Below are positions 15,986 to 25,197 of a stretch of DNA of 64,000 nucleotides, piece by piece. Source of the stretch: Myroides sp. NP-2 (GTDB taxonomy: Bacteria > Bacteroidota > Bacteroidia > Flavobacteriales > Flavobacteriaceae); the NCBI RefSeq assembly GCF_014145665.1, contig NZ_JACHTD010000004.1:186001-250000 (forward strand), given 5' to 3'. The notes beneath the pieces were generated by a model, which was given only the letters and a program-made list of their open reading frames with translations, made no database searches and was not told the DNA's origin. The translations under genes were made by a program, and so were the position numbers. The first letter of the stretch is position 1; each line of letters opens with the position of its first letter.

Positions 15986-17353
15986 AAAAATATTTCCCAG
16001 TAGTTCATCATTTGTAACCTGGCCAGTGATTTCACCAAAGAAGTAGAGTGCTTGGCGGATATCGATTGCCATGAGGTCGGCGGATAAATTCGTTTGCAGT
16101 CCCCATTTCACCTTTTCGATTTCCTCAAGTGCTTTGAGGAGGGAGTCGTAGTGGCGTGCATTGGTAACAATCGTCTCATTATTGCGCAGTGCACCTGTAT
16201 TGACGAAGCTCAGCAGGGCTTGTTTCAACGCTTCGATACCGAGATTAGCTTTGGCAGACATGAACATTAAGTCGTCTATTTTAGATTCAAACAAGGCAAT
16301 TTGTTCCGTAGAGAGCAAGTCTTGTTTGTTACAAACGACTAGTAGAGGTTTGAGAGGGTATTTATTTTTGAGTTTTTCCAGTTCAACATTAATTTGTTCA
16401 ATCGATTGATGCGTTACTTTTCCGCCGTCGATGAGGTAAATCACGACTTGAGCTGCTTCGATTTTCTCAAAGGTCTTCTGAATACCGATACTTTCCACTA
16501 CGTCTTTCGTCTCGCGAATTCCGGCGGTATCGATGAATCGAAACCCGATGCCGTCGATCACCAACTCGTCCTCAATCGTATCGCGTGTAGTACCTGCGAT
16601 ATCAGAAACGATGGCGCGTTCCTCATTGAGGAGGGCGTTTAGCAAGGTAGATTTACCCACGTTAGGTTCACCGACAATAGCAACAGGGATTCCGTTTTTA
16701 ATAACATTTCCGACGGCGAAAGAATCGATTAATCGTTTCAGTACAAATTCGATGCGTTCCACAAGCGCTTTAAATTGGGTACGATCAGCGAATTCCACAT
16801 CTTCTTCCGAGAAGTCGAGTTCGAGTTCGATAAGCGAAGCGAAGTTGAGGAGTTGTTCACGTAGCAAGGCAATTTCGTTGGAGAATCCCCCGCGCATTTG
16901 TTGCATGGCAATTTGGTGACTTGCCTCGTTGTCCGACGCAATTAGATCCGCCACTGCTTCCGCTTGCGATAGGTCGAGTTTACCATTTAAAAAAGCGCGC
17001 ATCGTAAATTCACCCGCTTGTGCCATTTTCGCTCCCTTGCGGAGACAAAGTTGGATGATCTGTTGTTGAATAAAAGTCGAACCGTGGCATGAAATCTCAA
17101 TAGTATCCTCTCCCGTATAGGAGTTCGGACCCTTAAAAACGGAAATCAACACCTGATCGAGGATGCGATCCCCATCCACCACATGTCCCAGGTGTAAAGT
17201 ATGCGTCTTTTGTTTGGTTAAATCTTTGTTTTTGATCGATTTAAAGATACCGTTAACTAAGGTAATGGCGTCTTTTCCCGATACGCGTATGATGGCAATG
17301 GCACCCGCACCCGAAGGAGTTGCTAAAGCGACAATAGTATCTTGTAATATCAT
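15962..17353 (-). CDS. mnmE: tRNA uridine-5-carboxymethylaminomethyl(34) GTPase MnmE
   Basis: With MnmG, this cytoplasmic GTPase modifies the wobble uridine of certain tRNAs. The 463-residue protein has the N-terminal tetrahydrofolate-binding domain (ATPSGAGAIAIIRVSG at the start), the helical domain, an inserted G domain with G1 GEPNVGKST, TTRDT, DTAG and CNKQD, and the essential C-terminal CIGK. I chose the ATG at 17353 (MILQDTIVAL) because the promoter -7 box at 17376-17383 leaves only about seven bases before the alternative start at 17362. It is a chromosomal gene, intact to the last residue despite the adjacent mobile element. Confidence 0.96.
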   Translation of the reverse strand: MILQDTIVALATPSGAGAIAIIRVSGKDAITLVNGIFKSIKNKDLTKQKTHTLHLGHVVDGDRILDQVLISVFKGPNSYTGEDTIEISCHGSTFIQQQIIQLCLRKGAKMAQAGEFTMRAFLNGKLDLSQAEAVADLIASDNEASHQIAMQQMRGGFSNEIALLREQLLNFASLIELELDFSEEDVEFADRTQFKALVERIEFVLKRLIDSFAVGNVIKNGIPVAIVGEPNVGKSTLLNALLNEERAIVSDIAGTTRDTIEDELVIDGIGFRFIDTAGIRETKDVVESIGIQKTFEKIEAAQVVIYLIDGGKVTHQSIEQINVELEKLKNKYPLKPLLVVCNKQDLLSTEQIALFESKIDDLMFMSAKANLGIEALKQALLSFVNTGALRNNETIVTNARHYDSLLKALEEIEKVKWGLQTNLSADLMAIDIRQALYFFGEITGQVTNDELLGNIFANFCIGK

Positions 17354-17375
17354 GGTATACATCTATAATAAGATA

Positions 17376-17404
17376 CAAAGATAATACATATTGCCCAATC
17401 TCAA
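17376..17404 (-). promoter_or_regulatory. mnmE promoter
   Basis: On the minus strand TTG (17402-17404), an 18-base spacer and TATCTTTG (17376-17383) fit the Bacteroidota sigma factor consensus and place transcription start near 17369. Confidence 0.6.
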
Positions 17405-17571
17405 GAAGGAAGATTAGCCCGGGCAATCAACAGCTAGTTGCCAGTGTAGAGCGGGTAGAAGAGGAAGGATGTAGAAAAAAAGAAAAGAAAAAGACCCTTT
17501 TTTTTGACGATTAGAAACTGAAAACCTAAGCTTAATTGTTTATCTTTATAGAAATCAAAATATACGCTACT

Positions 17572-18405
17572 ATGAAAAAAATACTATTCCCGACGGACTT
17601 TTCGGAAACAGCAAATAACGCTTTAATTTATGCATTGAAAATGGCAGACAGTCAAAACGCAACCCTTTATGTACTGCATGCATATGAAATGCCCGTTATT
17701 TCTGCAACTGCAAATCCTGTCATGGTTCAAGATGTCTATAAATCAATCGAATTGAGCAACTTTGAAAACTTTAAAGATCAAGTTCCATTCATTCGCGATA
17801 TTGCCAAAGAAAACAATTTAGATCACGTGCCTATGCACTTTATTTTAGAAGAAGGATTCTTGAATACCATCCTAAAGAAAAGAGTAGAAGAAGAGGAGAT
17901 TGATTTGGTCGTAATGGGAACCAATGGAAATTCCGGTTGGGATAGAAAATTATTAGGTTCGAACACTATAAATGCAATCAATTCCCTAAAAGCCCCAGTT
18001 TTAAGTGTACCACATGACGCCGTTTTCAACGGAATTAATTCCATCGCTTTCTCTACCTTATTCAATACAAGCGATAAAATTGTACTGGATAAACTAGTGA
18101 AAATTGCAAAAGGTTACGATGCAATTATCAAGTGTATTCACGTGATTGAAGACGTGGAAAAAGTAAACCAAGAAGTGGTAGAAAGCTGGTTAGAGTACTA
18201 CGACGGACATCCAATTACATTTACCTTAGTAGAAGGAAAAGACGTAGAAAAAGAAATTTTCACCTTCTTAGACAGAGAAAATATCGATCTTTTAGTATCG
18301 GTGAAGCGCAATAGAAGTTTCTTAGACAAGTTGTTTACTTCCAGTATGACCAAAAAATTAAGTTACCACAAACACGTGCCAATCATCGCATTTCACGAAG
18401 AATAA
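17572..18405 (+). CDS. Universal stress protein with two Usp domains
   Basis: A 277-residue cytoplasmic protein made of two Usp folds. The first (1-145) begins MKKILFPTDFSETANNALIY and ends with the nucleotide-loop motif VVMGTNGNSGWDRKLLGSNT. The second (about 150-277) is more divergent and has lost a clear G-2x-G-9x-G loop. Such tandem proteins are common in Bacteroidota and are linked to stress survival; ligand and partners are unknown. The start at 17572 is preferred over an upstream in-frame ATG at 17536, because a TATCTTTA box (17541-17548) would lie inside the longer frame. It is a single-gene unit closed by a terminator. Confidence 0.88.
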   Translation: MKKILFPTDFSETANNALIYALKMADSQNATLYVLHAYEMPVISATANPVMVQDVYKSIELSNFENFKDQVPFIRDIAKENNLDHVPMHFILEEGFLNTILKKRVEEEEIDLVVMGTNGNSGWDRKLLGSNTINAINSLKAPVLSVPHDAVFNGINSIAFSTLFNTSDKIVLDKLVKIAKGYDAIIKCIHVIEDVEKVNQEVVESWLEYYDGHPITFTLVEGKDVEKEIFTFLDRENIDLLVSVKRNRSFLDKLFTSSMTKKLSYHKHVPIIAFHEE

Positions 18406-18414
18406 AACATAAAA

Positions 18415-18449
18415 AAAAGTCGTAAAGTTAGTGCTTTACGACTTTTTTT
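18415..18449 (+). terminator. Intrinsic terminator after the universal stress gene
   Basis: Arms AAGTCGTAAAG and CTTTACGACTT around a six-base loop, followed by a run of T and preceded by a run of A, so it can also serve the convergent gene at 18473. Confidence 0.85.
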
Positions 18450-18472
18450 AGCTGATAACCTATTGCCACAGA

Positions 18473-19051
18473 CTATTCAGCTTTGTTTTTATTGATCTCA
18501 TCTTGGAGCTGTCTTCTGATTTTTTGCTCTCTTTCTAAAGATAATTTGCGGAACTCTTCAAATTCTTCATCCGTATCCCGTAACTTGTTCAGTGCATCTT
18601 TCGTATCTACATTCGATTTTTTAAAGCGGTAGTAAAAAACACCTGCCATGGCCAATAGCAAAGCAAAAAGAAGCAAAATTACAGTCTGAAACGTATTTTT
18701 ATTAGCCGCTATACCCAAAAATTCAAAGTTCTCCTCTTTGGCAAGGGAGGTCTTTAACTCTTGCTCCGCAGTTTCCAATTTCTGACTCACATCGGCTAGT
18801 TCTTTTTGATGCTGTAACACAAGCGACTGACCCTCAGCGATCTTTCCTTTGTAGTTGCTAATCGAATCTTCTACATTTTGTTGAAGATCAAGTAAGCTCT
18901 GTTTATCTACAATTTTATAATTTTGGTAATTCGAAGATTTATTAAATAGAGAAGAGAATTGATTGTTGATGGTTCTAACGTTGCCTTGTGCAAAAACTGT
19001 ACTTGTCAGTGCTAGGGTGGCAACCAGTAAAATACGTTTTTTTCTTTTCAT
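18473..19051 (-). CDS. Exported coiled-coil membrane protein, conserved in Flavobacteriaceae
   Basis: A 192-residue protein with a signal peptide (MKRKKRILLVATLALTSTVF, cut after AQG or nearby), a periplasmic coiled coil (about 45-110, heptads rich in L, Q and E), one membrane helix (about 122-142, VILLLFALLLAMAGVFYYRF) and a charged cytoplasmic tail rich in K, E and R. From memory, close relatives are sometimes labelled tRNA (guanine-N1)-methyltransferase, but nothing here supports an enzyme and I reject that name. It may be a structural or envelope-organising protein. It is monocistronic. Confidence 0.7.
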   Translation of the reverse strand: MKRKKRILLVATLALTSTVFAQGNVRTINNQFSSLFNKSSNYQNYKIVDKQSLLDLQQNVEDSISNYKGKIAEGQSLVLQHQKELADVSQKLETAEQELKTSLAKEENFEFLGIAANKNTFQTVILLLFALLLAMAGVFYYRFKKSNVDTKDALNKLRDTDEEFEEFRKLSLEREQKIRRQLQDEINKNKAE

Positions 19052-19302
19052 TGAATAACTTTTTTAGTCTTATATTTTATAGAGCTCTAATATAAGTTAT
19101 TTATTATAATAAAAACTGCCTATTAAAGGGATTTTTTAAGAAATTTTAAATTTTATATTTTATACTATTAATAGAATATGTGTTTTTTGTATAAAATTAG
19201 CGTTGATTAGAATACAAAACTTCAAGTTAATATTTGAAAATAGTATATTTTTATACGCTTATTGGTTTACAACCGTTTTATATTGTTAGTAATTTGTTTT
19301 CT

Positions 19303-20286
19303 ATGATGCAAAAGTTTAGTTCGAGAAACAGGAGTAAAATCGCTAGTTTGTTGTTTTGGATAGCATGTCCGTTGTTGTCTTTCGCCCAATCGCTCAACCA
19401 AGATGAGGTTACAGCTGTAAAAATGTGGTTAGATGAAGATGGTGACAGCAGCCTCTACATTAAAGTAAGTGCGGCTTGTAATAATTACGACAGTAAAAGA
19501 GCATTTGACTATGTAGGTTTGCCTTCTTCTATTAGCTTAAAACTGAAAAATGATCTGGTCGATACCACCTTTGTTTACGAACATCCGCGTTTTGAATCTT
19601 CCATGTTGATGTTTTACAGCGAATCAGTTTGGTTTAAAAATTTTGAATGGAAGCAAGCTATTTTTATTCCGTTGTTTTACTGTAGTCAGAAACACGGGGC
19701 TACCATGCCGTTGTCATACCTGATTTTGTTTGATCAACGCATGACGGTTGTCCACCTTACTTTTCAGTGCAAACCCGAAGTGTGGGGGAGTTGTAAACCC
19801 GTGTTTAAGAAACGAGCACTAAAAGCGCAACTGACTCAACTACCAGCGGATCTACAAGAAGATTTTGTGCAATACGTCGAGAAAACCTATACCACCCGAG
19901 AGGACCTATATCCCAATCACATGACGTTTAAACAAAAGAAGTACAAAGATTGGAACTTAGCCTCTGTAGTTTCTCTGGTCGAAGCGAGTTATCCTCATGA
20001 ACTCTTACATCGACTACATACCTTTATTGAAGATCAAAAATGGGACCTAGCCCTAGCTTACCTCAATGAGTTTGAATATCTTTATGTAAATGCAGAGGGT
20101 ATAGTCGAGATTGCTGGATTCCGTACGAGTAAGCAAACCTATAAAGAACAAGCCAATACTATGGCAGAGCGAATGTCAACACAAGCAGAGTTAGTGATGC
20201 AACAAGCCGATCAATACGTCGAACAAGGAGACTTTCAACGAGCCTATAGCTTGTATAAAGCCATTGTAGAAACAACCAAGCCATAA
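19303..20286 (+). CDS. Exported protein of unknown function with a C-terminal TPR-like region
   Basis: I do not recognise the family. The start is set at 19303 because MMQKFSSRNRSKIASLLFWI followed by ACPLLSFAQ makes a good Sec signal peptide, whereas the frame from 19234 would put 23 extra residues before it. The middle (about 30-220) looks beta-rich. The end (about 245-327), with YPHELLHRLHTFIEDQKWDL and AMEL-type helices ending in YVEQGDFQRAYSLYKAIVET, resembles TPR helices. It is probably periplasmic or at the outer membrane. Confidence 0.6.
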   Translation: MMQKFSSRNRSKIASLLFWIACPLLSFAQSLNQDEVTAVKMWLDEDGDSSLYIKVSAACNNYDSKRAFDYVGLPSSISLKLKNDLVDTTFVYEHPRFESSMLMFYSESVWFKNFEWKQAIFIPLFYCSQKHGATMPLSYLILFDQRMTVVHLTFQCKPEVWGSCKPVFKKRALKAQLTQLPADLQEDFVQYVEKTYTTREDLYPNHMTFKQKKYKDWNLASVVSLVEASYPHELLHRLHTFIEDQKWDLALAYLNEFEYLYVNAEGIVEIAGFRTSKQTYKEQANTMAERMSTQAELVMQQADQYVEQGDFQRAYSLYKAIVETTKP

Positions 20287-20359
20287 TTCGTGTAAGCGCG
20301 AAATTAGATTGCCCACTATATAGGGCTAAAACAATACGTCAACTAAAAAATACAGCAAT

Positions 20360-20839
20360 ATGAAAAAAGCAATTCAAGAATTGTATCCAGAAAACTTAGC
20401 CCATTGTTATGGGTGTGGTACATTAAATTCTGGGGGACATCAACTGAAAACCTATGTAGAGGGAAAAGAAGAAACCATAGCTCACTTTACGCCAGAGGCT
20501 CAATATACTGCTTTGCCGGGAAGTGTGTATGGTGGACTGATCGCCTCCTTGCTCGATTGCCATGGAACAGGATCTGCTGCTGCCTTTATCTGTATGGCAG
20601 AGGGGCTCCCGCTAGAACAACCACTAGGAGTGCGCTGTGTTACTGCATCCTTAAAAGTAGACTTTAAGGCAATGACACCCATGGGAGAAACCTTGGTGAT
20701 CAAAGGAAAATTGAGAAGCATAGAAGGAAGAAAGGTATGGGTTGACCTTGCGTTAACTGCAAATGATATCCTTTGCGCAACGGGTGAAATTTTGGCTATT
20801 CGATTAAAAGAAGAAAATGAAATAAAAAACGAGCTATAG
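20360..20839 (+). CDS. PaaI-type hotdog-fold thioesterase
   Basis: A 159-residue protein with the PaaI/YbgC-like hotdog pattern: N-terminal CYGCGTLNSGGHQLK, the central GSVYGGLIASLLDCHGTGSA, where the hydrophobic helix carries the catalytic acidic residue, then LKVDFKAMTPMGETL and a final beta strand. It would hydrolyse an acyl-CoA thioester; the substrate is not evident. It is 73 bases downstream of the exported-protein gene and ends in a terminator shared with the convergent glycosyltransferase gene. Confidence 0.82.
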   Translation: MKKAIQELYPENLAHCYGCGTLNSGGHQLKTYVEGKEETIAHFTPEAQYTALPGSVYGGLIASLLDCHGTGSAAAFICMAEGLPLEQPLGVRCVTASLKVDFKAMTPMGETLVIKGKLRSIEGRKVWVDLALTANDILCATGEILAIRLKEENEIKNEL

Positions 20840-20858
20840 GAAACTATAACTCGTTTTT
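20826..20858. terminator. Bidirectional terminator between thioesterase and glycosyltransferase genes
   Basis: Arms AACGAG and CTCGTT with an inner TATAG/CTATA stem and flanking A and T runs, in the overlap of two convergent genes. Confidence 0.75.
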
Positions 20859-20878
20859 ATCAACATTATGGTAATCTA

Positions 20879-22279
20879 CTATTTAGTAGGAAGTGTTCGG
20901 GTTAACCAACCACGTCGATTGGCTGTTGCAATCGCATAGGGCGTAATCCAAAATAGGGTGAACGTATAAAAAATGCTATACGTATAAGCCCAAAATGAAT
21001 CTTTTATTGTGTACTTATTTGCATAGAAGATCACTTGAATCGAGGAGAAAATTAAAATCCCCGCTAAAGCACTGCTAACAAACATAATCGGATAACTAAG
21101 GATGAGATACAACATCAACATCATCATGGGATAGGCGAAGATTACTTTAAGCCACTGGTTTAACAGTAAAATACGCGGCCCAAGGGTAGAACCTTTTCTA
21201 AACTTAGTAAAGGCAAATTTACTCATCATAATGTTTTCTCGCACATTGCTTCGCTCCCAACGGATGAACATTTTGTACAATCCTTTGAAGCTATTCGGTG
21301 TATCTGTCAAGACATATGCATTCTTTTGAAATAATACGTGATAGCCTTGTTTTAGTATCATATTCGTCATGGCGCGATCTTCCCCAATATCGGAAGGATT
21401 CCCCATAAAGGTTTGAGTGATCCATTGCTCTAAACAGTTCATCACCGCCTCTCTGCGGTAAGCCGCTAAGGCACCTGGCGTACACAGCACTGTATTCAAC
21501 GCACTTTGAGCCGAACGAATAAATTCGAAACTGAATACAAAGCTCACATTGAGCATCTTGGGAATAATCCCCTCTTCGGTGTTGAGAACAAGTACATTAC
21601 CGCCAACGGCCCCACATAGTTCATTGTTTACAAAGGGGCTAACAAGCTGTCTCAAGGTGTCTGTCTTAACTATTGAATCACTGTCAACCGTAACAAAAAC
21701 CTCGCCTTTTCCCAGCTTAAAACCGCGGTAAAGGGCATGTCTTTTCCCCATGTTTTTGGGCTGTTGGTAGATGGTCACTCGAGAACCCAATACAGCTTTG
21801 GCTTTTTGCATCCACTCCCAAGTGTCGTCTTTACTGCCATCATCAAAGGAAATAATCTCCAATTTATCCGCAGGATAATCACTTTGCGCCAAACTCAGTA
21901 GGGTATCGTAAACTAAACGACCTTCGTTATAAGCCGGAACAAGAACCGTACAACTTGGCAATTCTTCATCTGATACCGGTGCTACCGGCTTGTACTTAAA
22001 GTATTGATAGAAGATATACAGCAAGAACAAAATTTGTACCGCTAGTAAACCCATACTAATACTAAAGAAGAGCTGCCCGCCAAAACCTTCTAAACGCTTC
22101 AGTTGAATATTGGCAAAATAGGGCTGAAAATGATAAAGTATAATTACACTGCTAAATAACAAAGTAAATGTAAGGGCCAAAACGAAATAGTCCGTTAAAC
22201 TAAAACGCTTTTTCTTATTCATATCTTGGGTAGATTCACGATCTGAACCTATCAAGTTGGGGACGTTGTTTGCTTTCAT
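20879..22279 (-). CDS. Membrane-embedded family 2 glycosyltransferase (polysaccharide synthase type)
   Basis: A 466-residue processive-type GT2 enzyme. Two membrane helices (about 30-52 and 68-92) precede the catalytic domain, which starts SCTVLVPAYNEGRLVYDTLL. Visible motifs are FDDGSKDDT (first D,D), VTVDSDSIV (DxD), the acceptor-site GEDRAMTN and IRWERSNVREN, the (Q/R)xxRW-like motif. Three to four C-terminal helices follow (about 365-450). This arrangement is that of hyaluronan/chitin/poly-GlcNAc synthases, so it probably extrudes a polysaccharide across the inner membrane; the sugar cannot be told. A later ATG at residue 20 (MNKKKRFSLT) is also possible. Confidence 0.85.
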   Translation of the reverse strand: MKANNVPNLIGSDRESTQDMNKKKRFSLTDYFVLALTFTLLFSSVIILYHFQPYFANIQLKRLEGFGGQLFFSISMGLLAVQILFLLYIFYQYFKYKPVAPVSDEELPSCTVLVPAYNEGRLVYDTLLSLAQSDYPADKLEIISFDDGSKDDTWEWMQKAKAVLGSRVTIYQQPKNMGKRHALYRGFKLGKGEVFVTVDSDSIVKTDTLRQLVSPFVNNELCGAVGGNVLVLNTEEGIIPKMLNVSFVFSFEFIRSAQSALNTVLCTPGALAAYRREAVMNCLEQWITQTFMGNPSDIGEDRAMTNMILKQGYHVLFQKNAYVLTDTPNSFKGLYKMFIRWERSNVRENIMMSKFAFTKFRKGSTLGPRILLLNQWLKVIFAYPMMMLMLYLILSYPIMFVSSALAGILIFSSIQVIFYANKYTIKDSFWAYTYSIFYTFTLFWITPYAIATANRRGWLTRTLPTK

Positions 22280-22743
22280 AATTTTGAGTTTTTAAGGAAG
22301 AGGGACTTTTGGATATCCCTAAAATAAAGGAGATAGACGAGCAGTCTACCAATCATTATTTATGTCACTAATCGTAATGCAATATGCATGCCACGCGATT
22401 TTACTGGCCTGAGAGCCCCTTTTTAATCTCAAACTTCCACACTTTGTTGATTTGGACAACACTTTATTTGGGCAATGGCGATTTTTAATCCTTTTTTTTC
22501 TACTATTGATTACCACAATTCCGCCAGATGTAGCCTTTCATATCTAAACTCAAGCAGCTACAGCTTGCCTCTTCCTCAAAAAACCTCTCAATACAACTAG
22601 CTGCTGTTCAAAAGCACAGGAGCTCCTATTTTTCGTGTCCATAAAAGCTAATTGAACGCCTATTATTTGTCCTTTCTATCAAAATTTGAAAATAAAAATG
22701 ATTAAATTCCGTTATCTTTGATCCATTATATTAAATGTATCAC
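22280..22743. other. Divergent intergenic region before galE
   Basis: This 464-base gap between the glycosyltransferase and galE starts has no convincing frame or hairpin. A TATCTTTG -7 box at 22713-22720 (plus strand) would start galE transcription near 22727, leaving a leader of under 20 bases to the ATG at 22744. No well-placed -33 box is seen. Confidence 0.5.
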
Positions 22744-23766
22744 ATGAAAGTACTAGTAACAGGTGGACTAGGATTTATAGGTTCTCACACGGTTGTAGCG
22801 CTACAGCAAAAAGGATATGAAGTTATTATTATCGATGACTTGTCCAACGCTTCTTTAGAAGTGATGGACGGTATTTACGCAATTACAGGACGTAAACCTG
22901 AATTTCACCAAATCGATCTGAGAGACAAGCAAGCTGTATTTGCTTTTTTTGATCAACAGACAGATCTAGCGGGAGTTATTCATTTTGCTGCCTCTAAAGC
23001 GGTAGGAGAGAGTATGGCTAAGCCCCTAATGTACTACGAAAATAATTTGTTCTCTTTGATTAATGTATTGTCAGCCCTACAACAGTACGGGATTGATAAG
23101 TTCTTATTTAGCTCTTCTTGTACCGTATATGGACAAGGGGAAATCATGCCCATCACGGAAGAGGAATCTATTAAATCAGCACTTTCTCCTTATGGCAATA
23201 CCAAACAAATAGGAGAGGAAATCATTGCTGATTTGTCAAAAGTGTACCCACTACAAACCGTTTTATTGCGTTATTTCAACCCTATTGGCGCACATGAATC
23301 TGGGCATATTGGAGAATCACCGTTGGGTGTTCCTTATAATTTAATCCCTTATATTACACAAACAGCCGTGGGTATACGCGAGTATTTATCCATCTATGGT
23401 CAAGATTACGATACCCCTGACGGAACCTGTGTCCGCGACTATATTCACGTGGTGGATCTAGCCGACGCTCATGTTCGCGCTATGGAATACCTTATCCAAG
23501 GAAAAAATCAAGAACAAGTAGAAGCGTTTAACGTTGGAAATGGCCAAGGTTACTCTGTTTTGGAGCTGGTTCATTCGTTTGAACGCGTGAGCGGAAAGAA
23601 AATTAACTACAAAATAGTAGATCGCCGCCCAGGTGATGTCGATAAAGCATGGGCTAATACCGATAAAATTCAACGTATACTAGGTTGGAAACCTACAAAA
23701 ACGTTAGACGATATGTTGGATAGCGCTTGGAAATGGGAACAAAAAGCAAGAAGTAAAAACAACTAG
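22744..23766 (+). CDS. galE: UDP-glucose 4-epimerase
   Basis: A 340-residue short-chain dehydrogenase that interconverts UDP-glucose and UDP-galactose. It has the NAD-binding GGLGFIGSHT at 7-16, the S124-S126 region (FLFSSSCTVYGQ), the catalytic pair Y150 and K154 in SPYGNTKQIGEE, and the epimerase signatures LRYFNPIGAHESG and GTCVRDYIHVVDLA. The ATG at 22744 is preferred over 22735 because MKVLVTGG is the usual start and the promoter is very close. It feeds sugar nucleotides to polysaccharide synthesis, in line with the divergent glycosyltransferase. The DUF4199 gene follows after 13 bases. Confidence 0.95.
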   Translation: MKVLVTGGLGFIGSHTVVALQQKGYEVIIIDDLSNASLEVMDGIYAITGRKPEFHQIDLRDKQAVFAFFDQQTDLAGVIHFAASKAVGESMAKPLMYYENNLFSLINVLSALQQYGIDKFLFSSSCTVYGQGEIMPITEEESIKSALSPYGNTKQIGEEIIADLSKVYPLQTVLLRYFNPIGAHESGHIGESPLGVPYNLIPYITQTAVGIREYLSIYGQDYDTPDGTCVRDYIHVVDLADAHVRAMEYLIQGKNQEQVEAFNVGNGQGYSVLELVHSFERVSGKKINYKIVDRRPGDVDKAWANTDKIQRILGWKPTKTLDDMLDSAWKWEQKARSKNN

Positions 23767-23779
23767 ACCGAAAGAAGCA

Positions 23780-24271
23780 ATGAATAAAATCAGCATTGAA
23801 ATAAAGTGGGGTATCATCTTTTCCCTCGTAGGATTACTGTGGATGCTAGTAGAAAAAATAGGTGGTTTGCACGATACCTACCTCGATTACCATTTGTACC
23901 TGACCAATTTGTTTGCGATTCCAGCTATTATTGTAATGGTTTTGGCATTGAAAGATAAAAAGAAAAACTACTATGATGGCGATATGACCTATAGTGAAGG
24001 AATGCTTTCAGGCGTAGTGCTGTCTTTGGTCATTGCAATTCTAAGCCCACTTACCCAATGGATTACTTCTTATGTTATCACCCCTGATTTCTTTCCTAAC
24101 GTCATCAAGCGATCGGTAGAATTGGGCTTTTATGAAACAGAACAAGATGCCGCTAGTTATTTTAACTATGGCAATTACGCCAAACAAGGGTTTTTAATGT
24201 CCTTGATGATGGGCGTGATCACTACGGCTATTTGTATGATTTTCATTAAGTCAAAAGCAAAAAAAGAGTAG
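23780..24271 (+). CDS. DUF4199 family membrane protein
   Basis: A 163-residue inner-membrane protein with about four membrane helices (10-30, 38-56, 73-93 and 136-156) and the conserved tail segment YFNYGNYAKQGFLMSLMMGV. DUF4199 is a Bacteroidota family without known function. It lies 13 bases after galE, so it is probably co-transcribed with it, although no functional link is evident. Confidence 0.85.
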   Translation: MNKISIEIKWGIIFSLVGLLWMLVEKIGGLHDTYLDYHLYLTNLFAIPAIIVMVLALKDKKKNYYDGDMTYSEGMLSGVVLSLVIAILSPLTQWITSYVITPDFFPNVIKRSVELGFYETEQDAASYFNYGNYAKQGFLMSLMMGVITTAICMIFIKSKAKKE

Positions 24272-24320
24272 TGCCTTTTACAGGAGATATAGAGGCTGTT
24301 TTAGCAGCCTACAAGCTAAA

Positions 24321-24350
24321 CCCCATCTAGTAAAATAGAGGGGTTTTTTG
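24321..24350 (+). terminator. Terminator of the galE-DUF4199 unit
   Basis: Arms CCCC-A-TCTA and TAGAGGGG (one bulged A) followed by a run of T. Confidence 0.8.
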
Positions 24351-24358
24351 TTGTATGA

Positions 24359-24387
24359 CCGTCAACTGTAAACCGTCAACTGTAAAC
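24359..24387. repeat. Short heptamer repeat (CCGTCAA CTGTAAA)2
   Basis: The words CCGTCAA and CTGTAAA alternate for four heptamers just after a terminator. The same two words recur at 54936-54960 and 55028-55048, and in reverse sense near 33785, always next to terminators. Confidence 0.7.
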
Positions 24388-24512
24388 TGATCTCACGGCT
24401 ATTTAAGAGAAATTAATGCTAATAATTTACTTTTTTTAAAAAATATAACGAAATAGAAGTGAAAAAACTTTACATCCTGCGATAAAGTTGTATCTTTAAA
24501 AGAAAAGAATAT

Positions 24513-25154
24513 ATGAGTAGTATTATTTTAAATCGTATCAAGCAAAATGTAAAACACTGGTATCTCCCTGTCATTTTAGGGGTAGTGTTTATTGTAGCTG
24601 GAGTTTTTATTATGATGACGCCAATTGCGTCTTATCTATCGTTAGCCTTGTTGTTTAGTTGGCTTTTCTTTTTCGCAGGGATTGCTGAAATAGCGTTTGC
24701 CTTGAGTAATAGAAAAGAATTAGACGGTTGGGGTTGGATTTTATTCTCTGGTATTGTCGATGTAGTTTTGGGTCTTATTTTACTCAGTCAACCTGCAATT
24801 ACCCTCCAGGTGTTACCTATCTATGTAGGATGTGTTTTACTCTTCCGTTCTGTGCGTAGTTTGAGCATGGCTGTAGAGCTAAACCGATATGGTGTAAAGG
24901 GAATTTCCTCTTTAGTACTGTTTGGAATCTTAGGGTTGCTTTTTGCAATTTTTATGATGACTAATATCGAAGCGGGTGCCTTTACCATTGTGTATTGGAC
25001 GGCGTTCTCCATTTTAACCTTGGGTGTGTTTAGTGTATTGTATGGATTCAAACTCAAGAAACTAAAAAATAAAGGCGCTAAGATTAGTGCAGAGCTTACC
25101 AAAAAATGGGAAGCGATTCAAGAAGAAGTCAAGAAGGCAATGGACCAAGAATAA
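24513..25154 (+). CDS. HdeD-like DUF308 membrane protein
   Basis: A 213-residue protein with six membrane helices between about 18 and 178 in the paired DUF308 arrangement (GVVFIVAGVFIMMTPIAS and GIVDVVLGLILLSQPAITLQ are the repeated halves), followed by a basic, coiled-coil tail (about 183-213, KLKKLKNKGAKISAELTKKW). HdeD in E. coli is tied to acid resistance, but most family members are uncharacterised, and the tail is not typical of HdeD. A TATCTTTA box at 24490-24497 lies shortly before the ATG. Confidence 0.8.
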   Translation: MSSIILNRIKQNVKHWYLPVILGVVFIVAGVFIMMTPIASYLSLALLFSWLFFFAGIAEIAFALSNRKELDGWGWILFSGIVDVVLGLILLSQPAITLQVLPIYVGCVLLFRSVRSLSMAVELNRYGVKGISSLVLFGILGLLFAIFMMTNIEAGAFTIVYWTAFSILTLGVFSVLYGFKLKKLKNKGAKISAELTKKWEAIQEEVKKAMDQE

Positions 25155-25160
25155 GCATAA

Positions 25161-25196
25161 ATAAAGGATCTATATACGCGTATATAGATCCTTTAT
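25161..25196. terminator. Perfect 36-bp palindrome, bidirectional terminator
   Basis: Every base from 25161 to 25196 pairs (left half ATAAAGGATCTATATACG). It sits between the stops of the converging HdeD-like and TetR genes and overlaps neither. The A/T ends supply the weak tail on both strands, so it can stop transcription from both sides. Confidence 0.75.
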
Positions 25197-25197
25197 G

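Noticed and set aside
16394..17384. Plus-strand frames opposite mnmE
   Set aside because: They lie fully antisense to a well-conserved essential-type gene and show no domain of their own.
18473..19051. tRNA (guanine-N1)-methyltransferase as a name for the coiled-coil protein
   Set aside because: Signal peptide, coiled coil and one membrane helix leave no room for a methyltransferase fold, and no SAM motif is visible.
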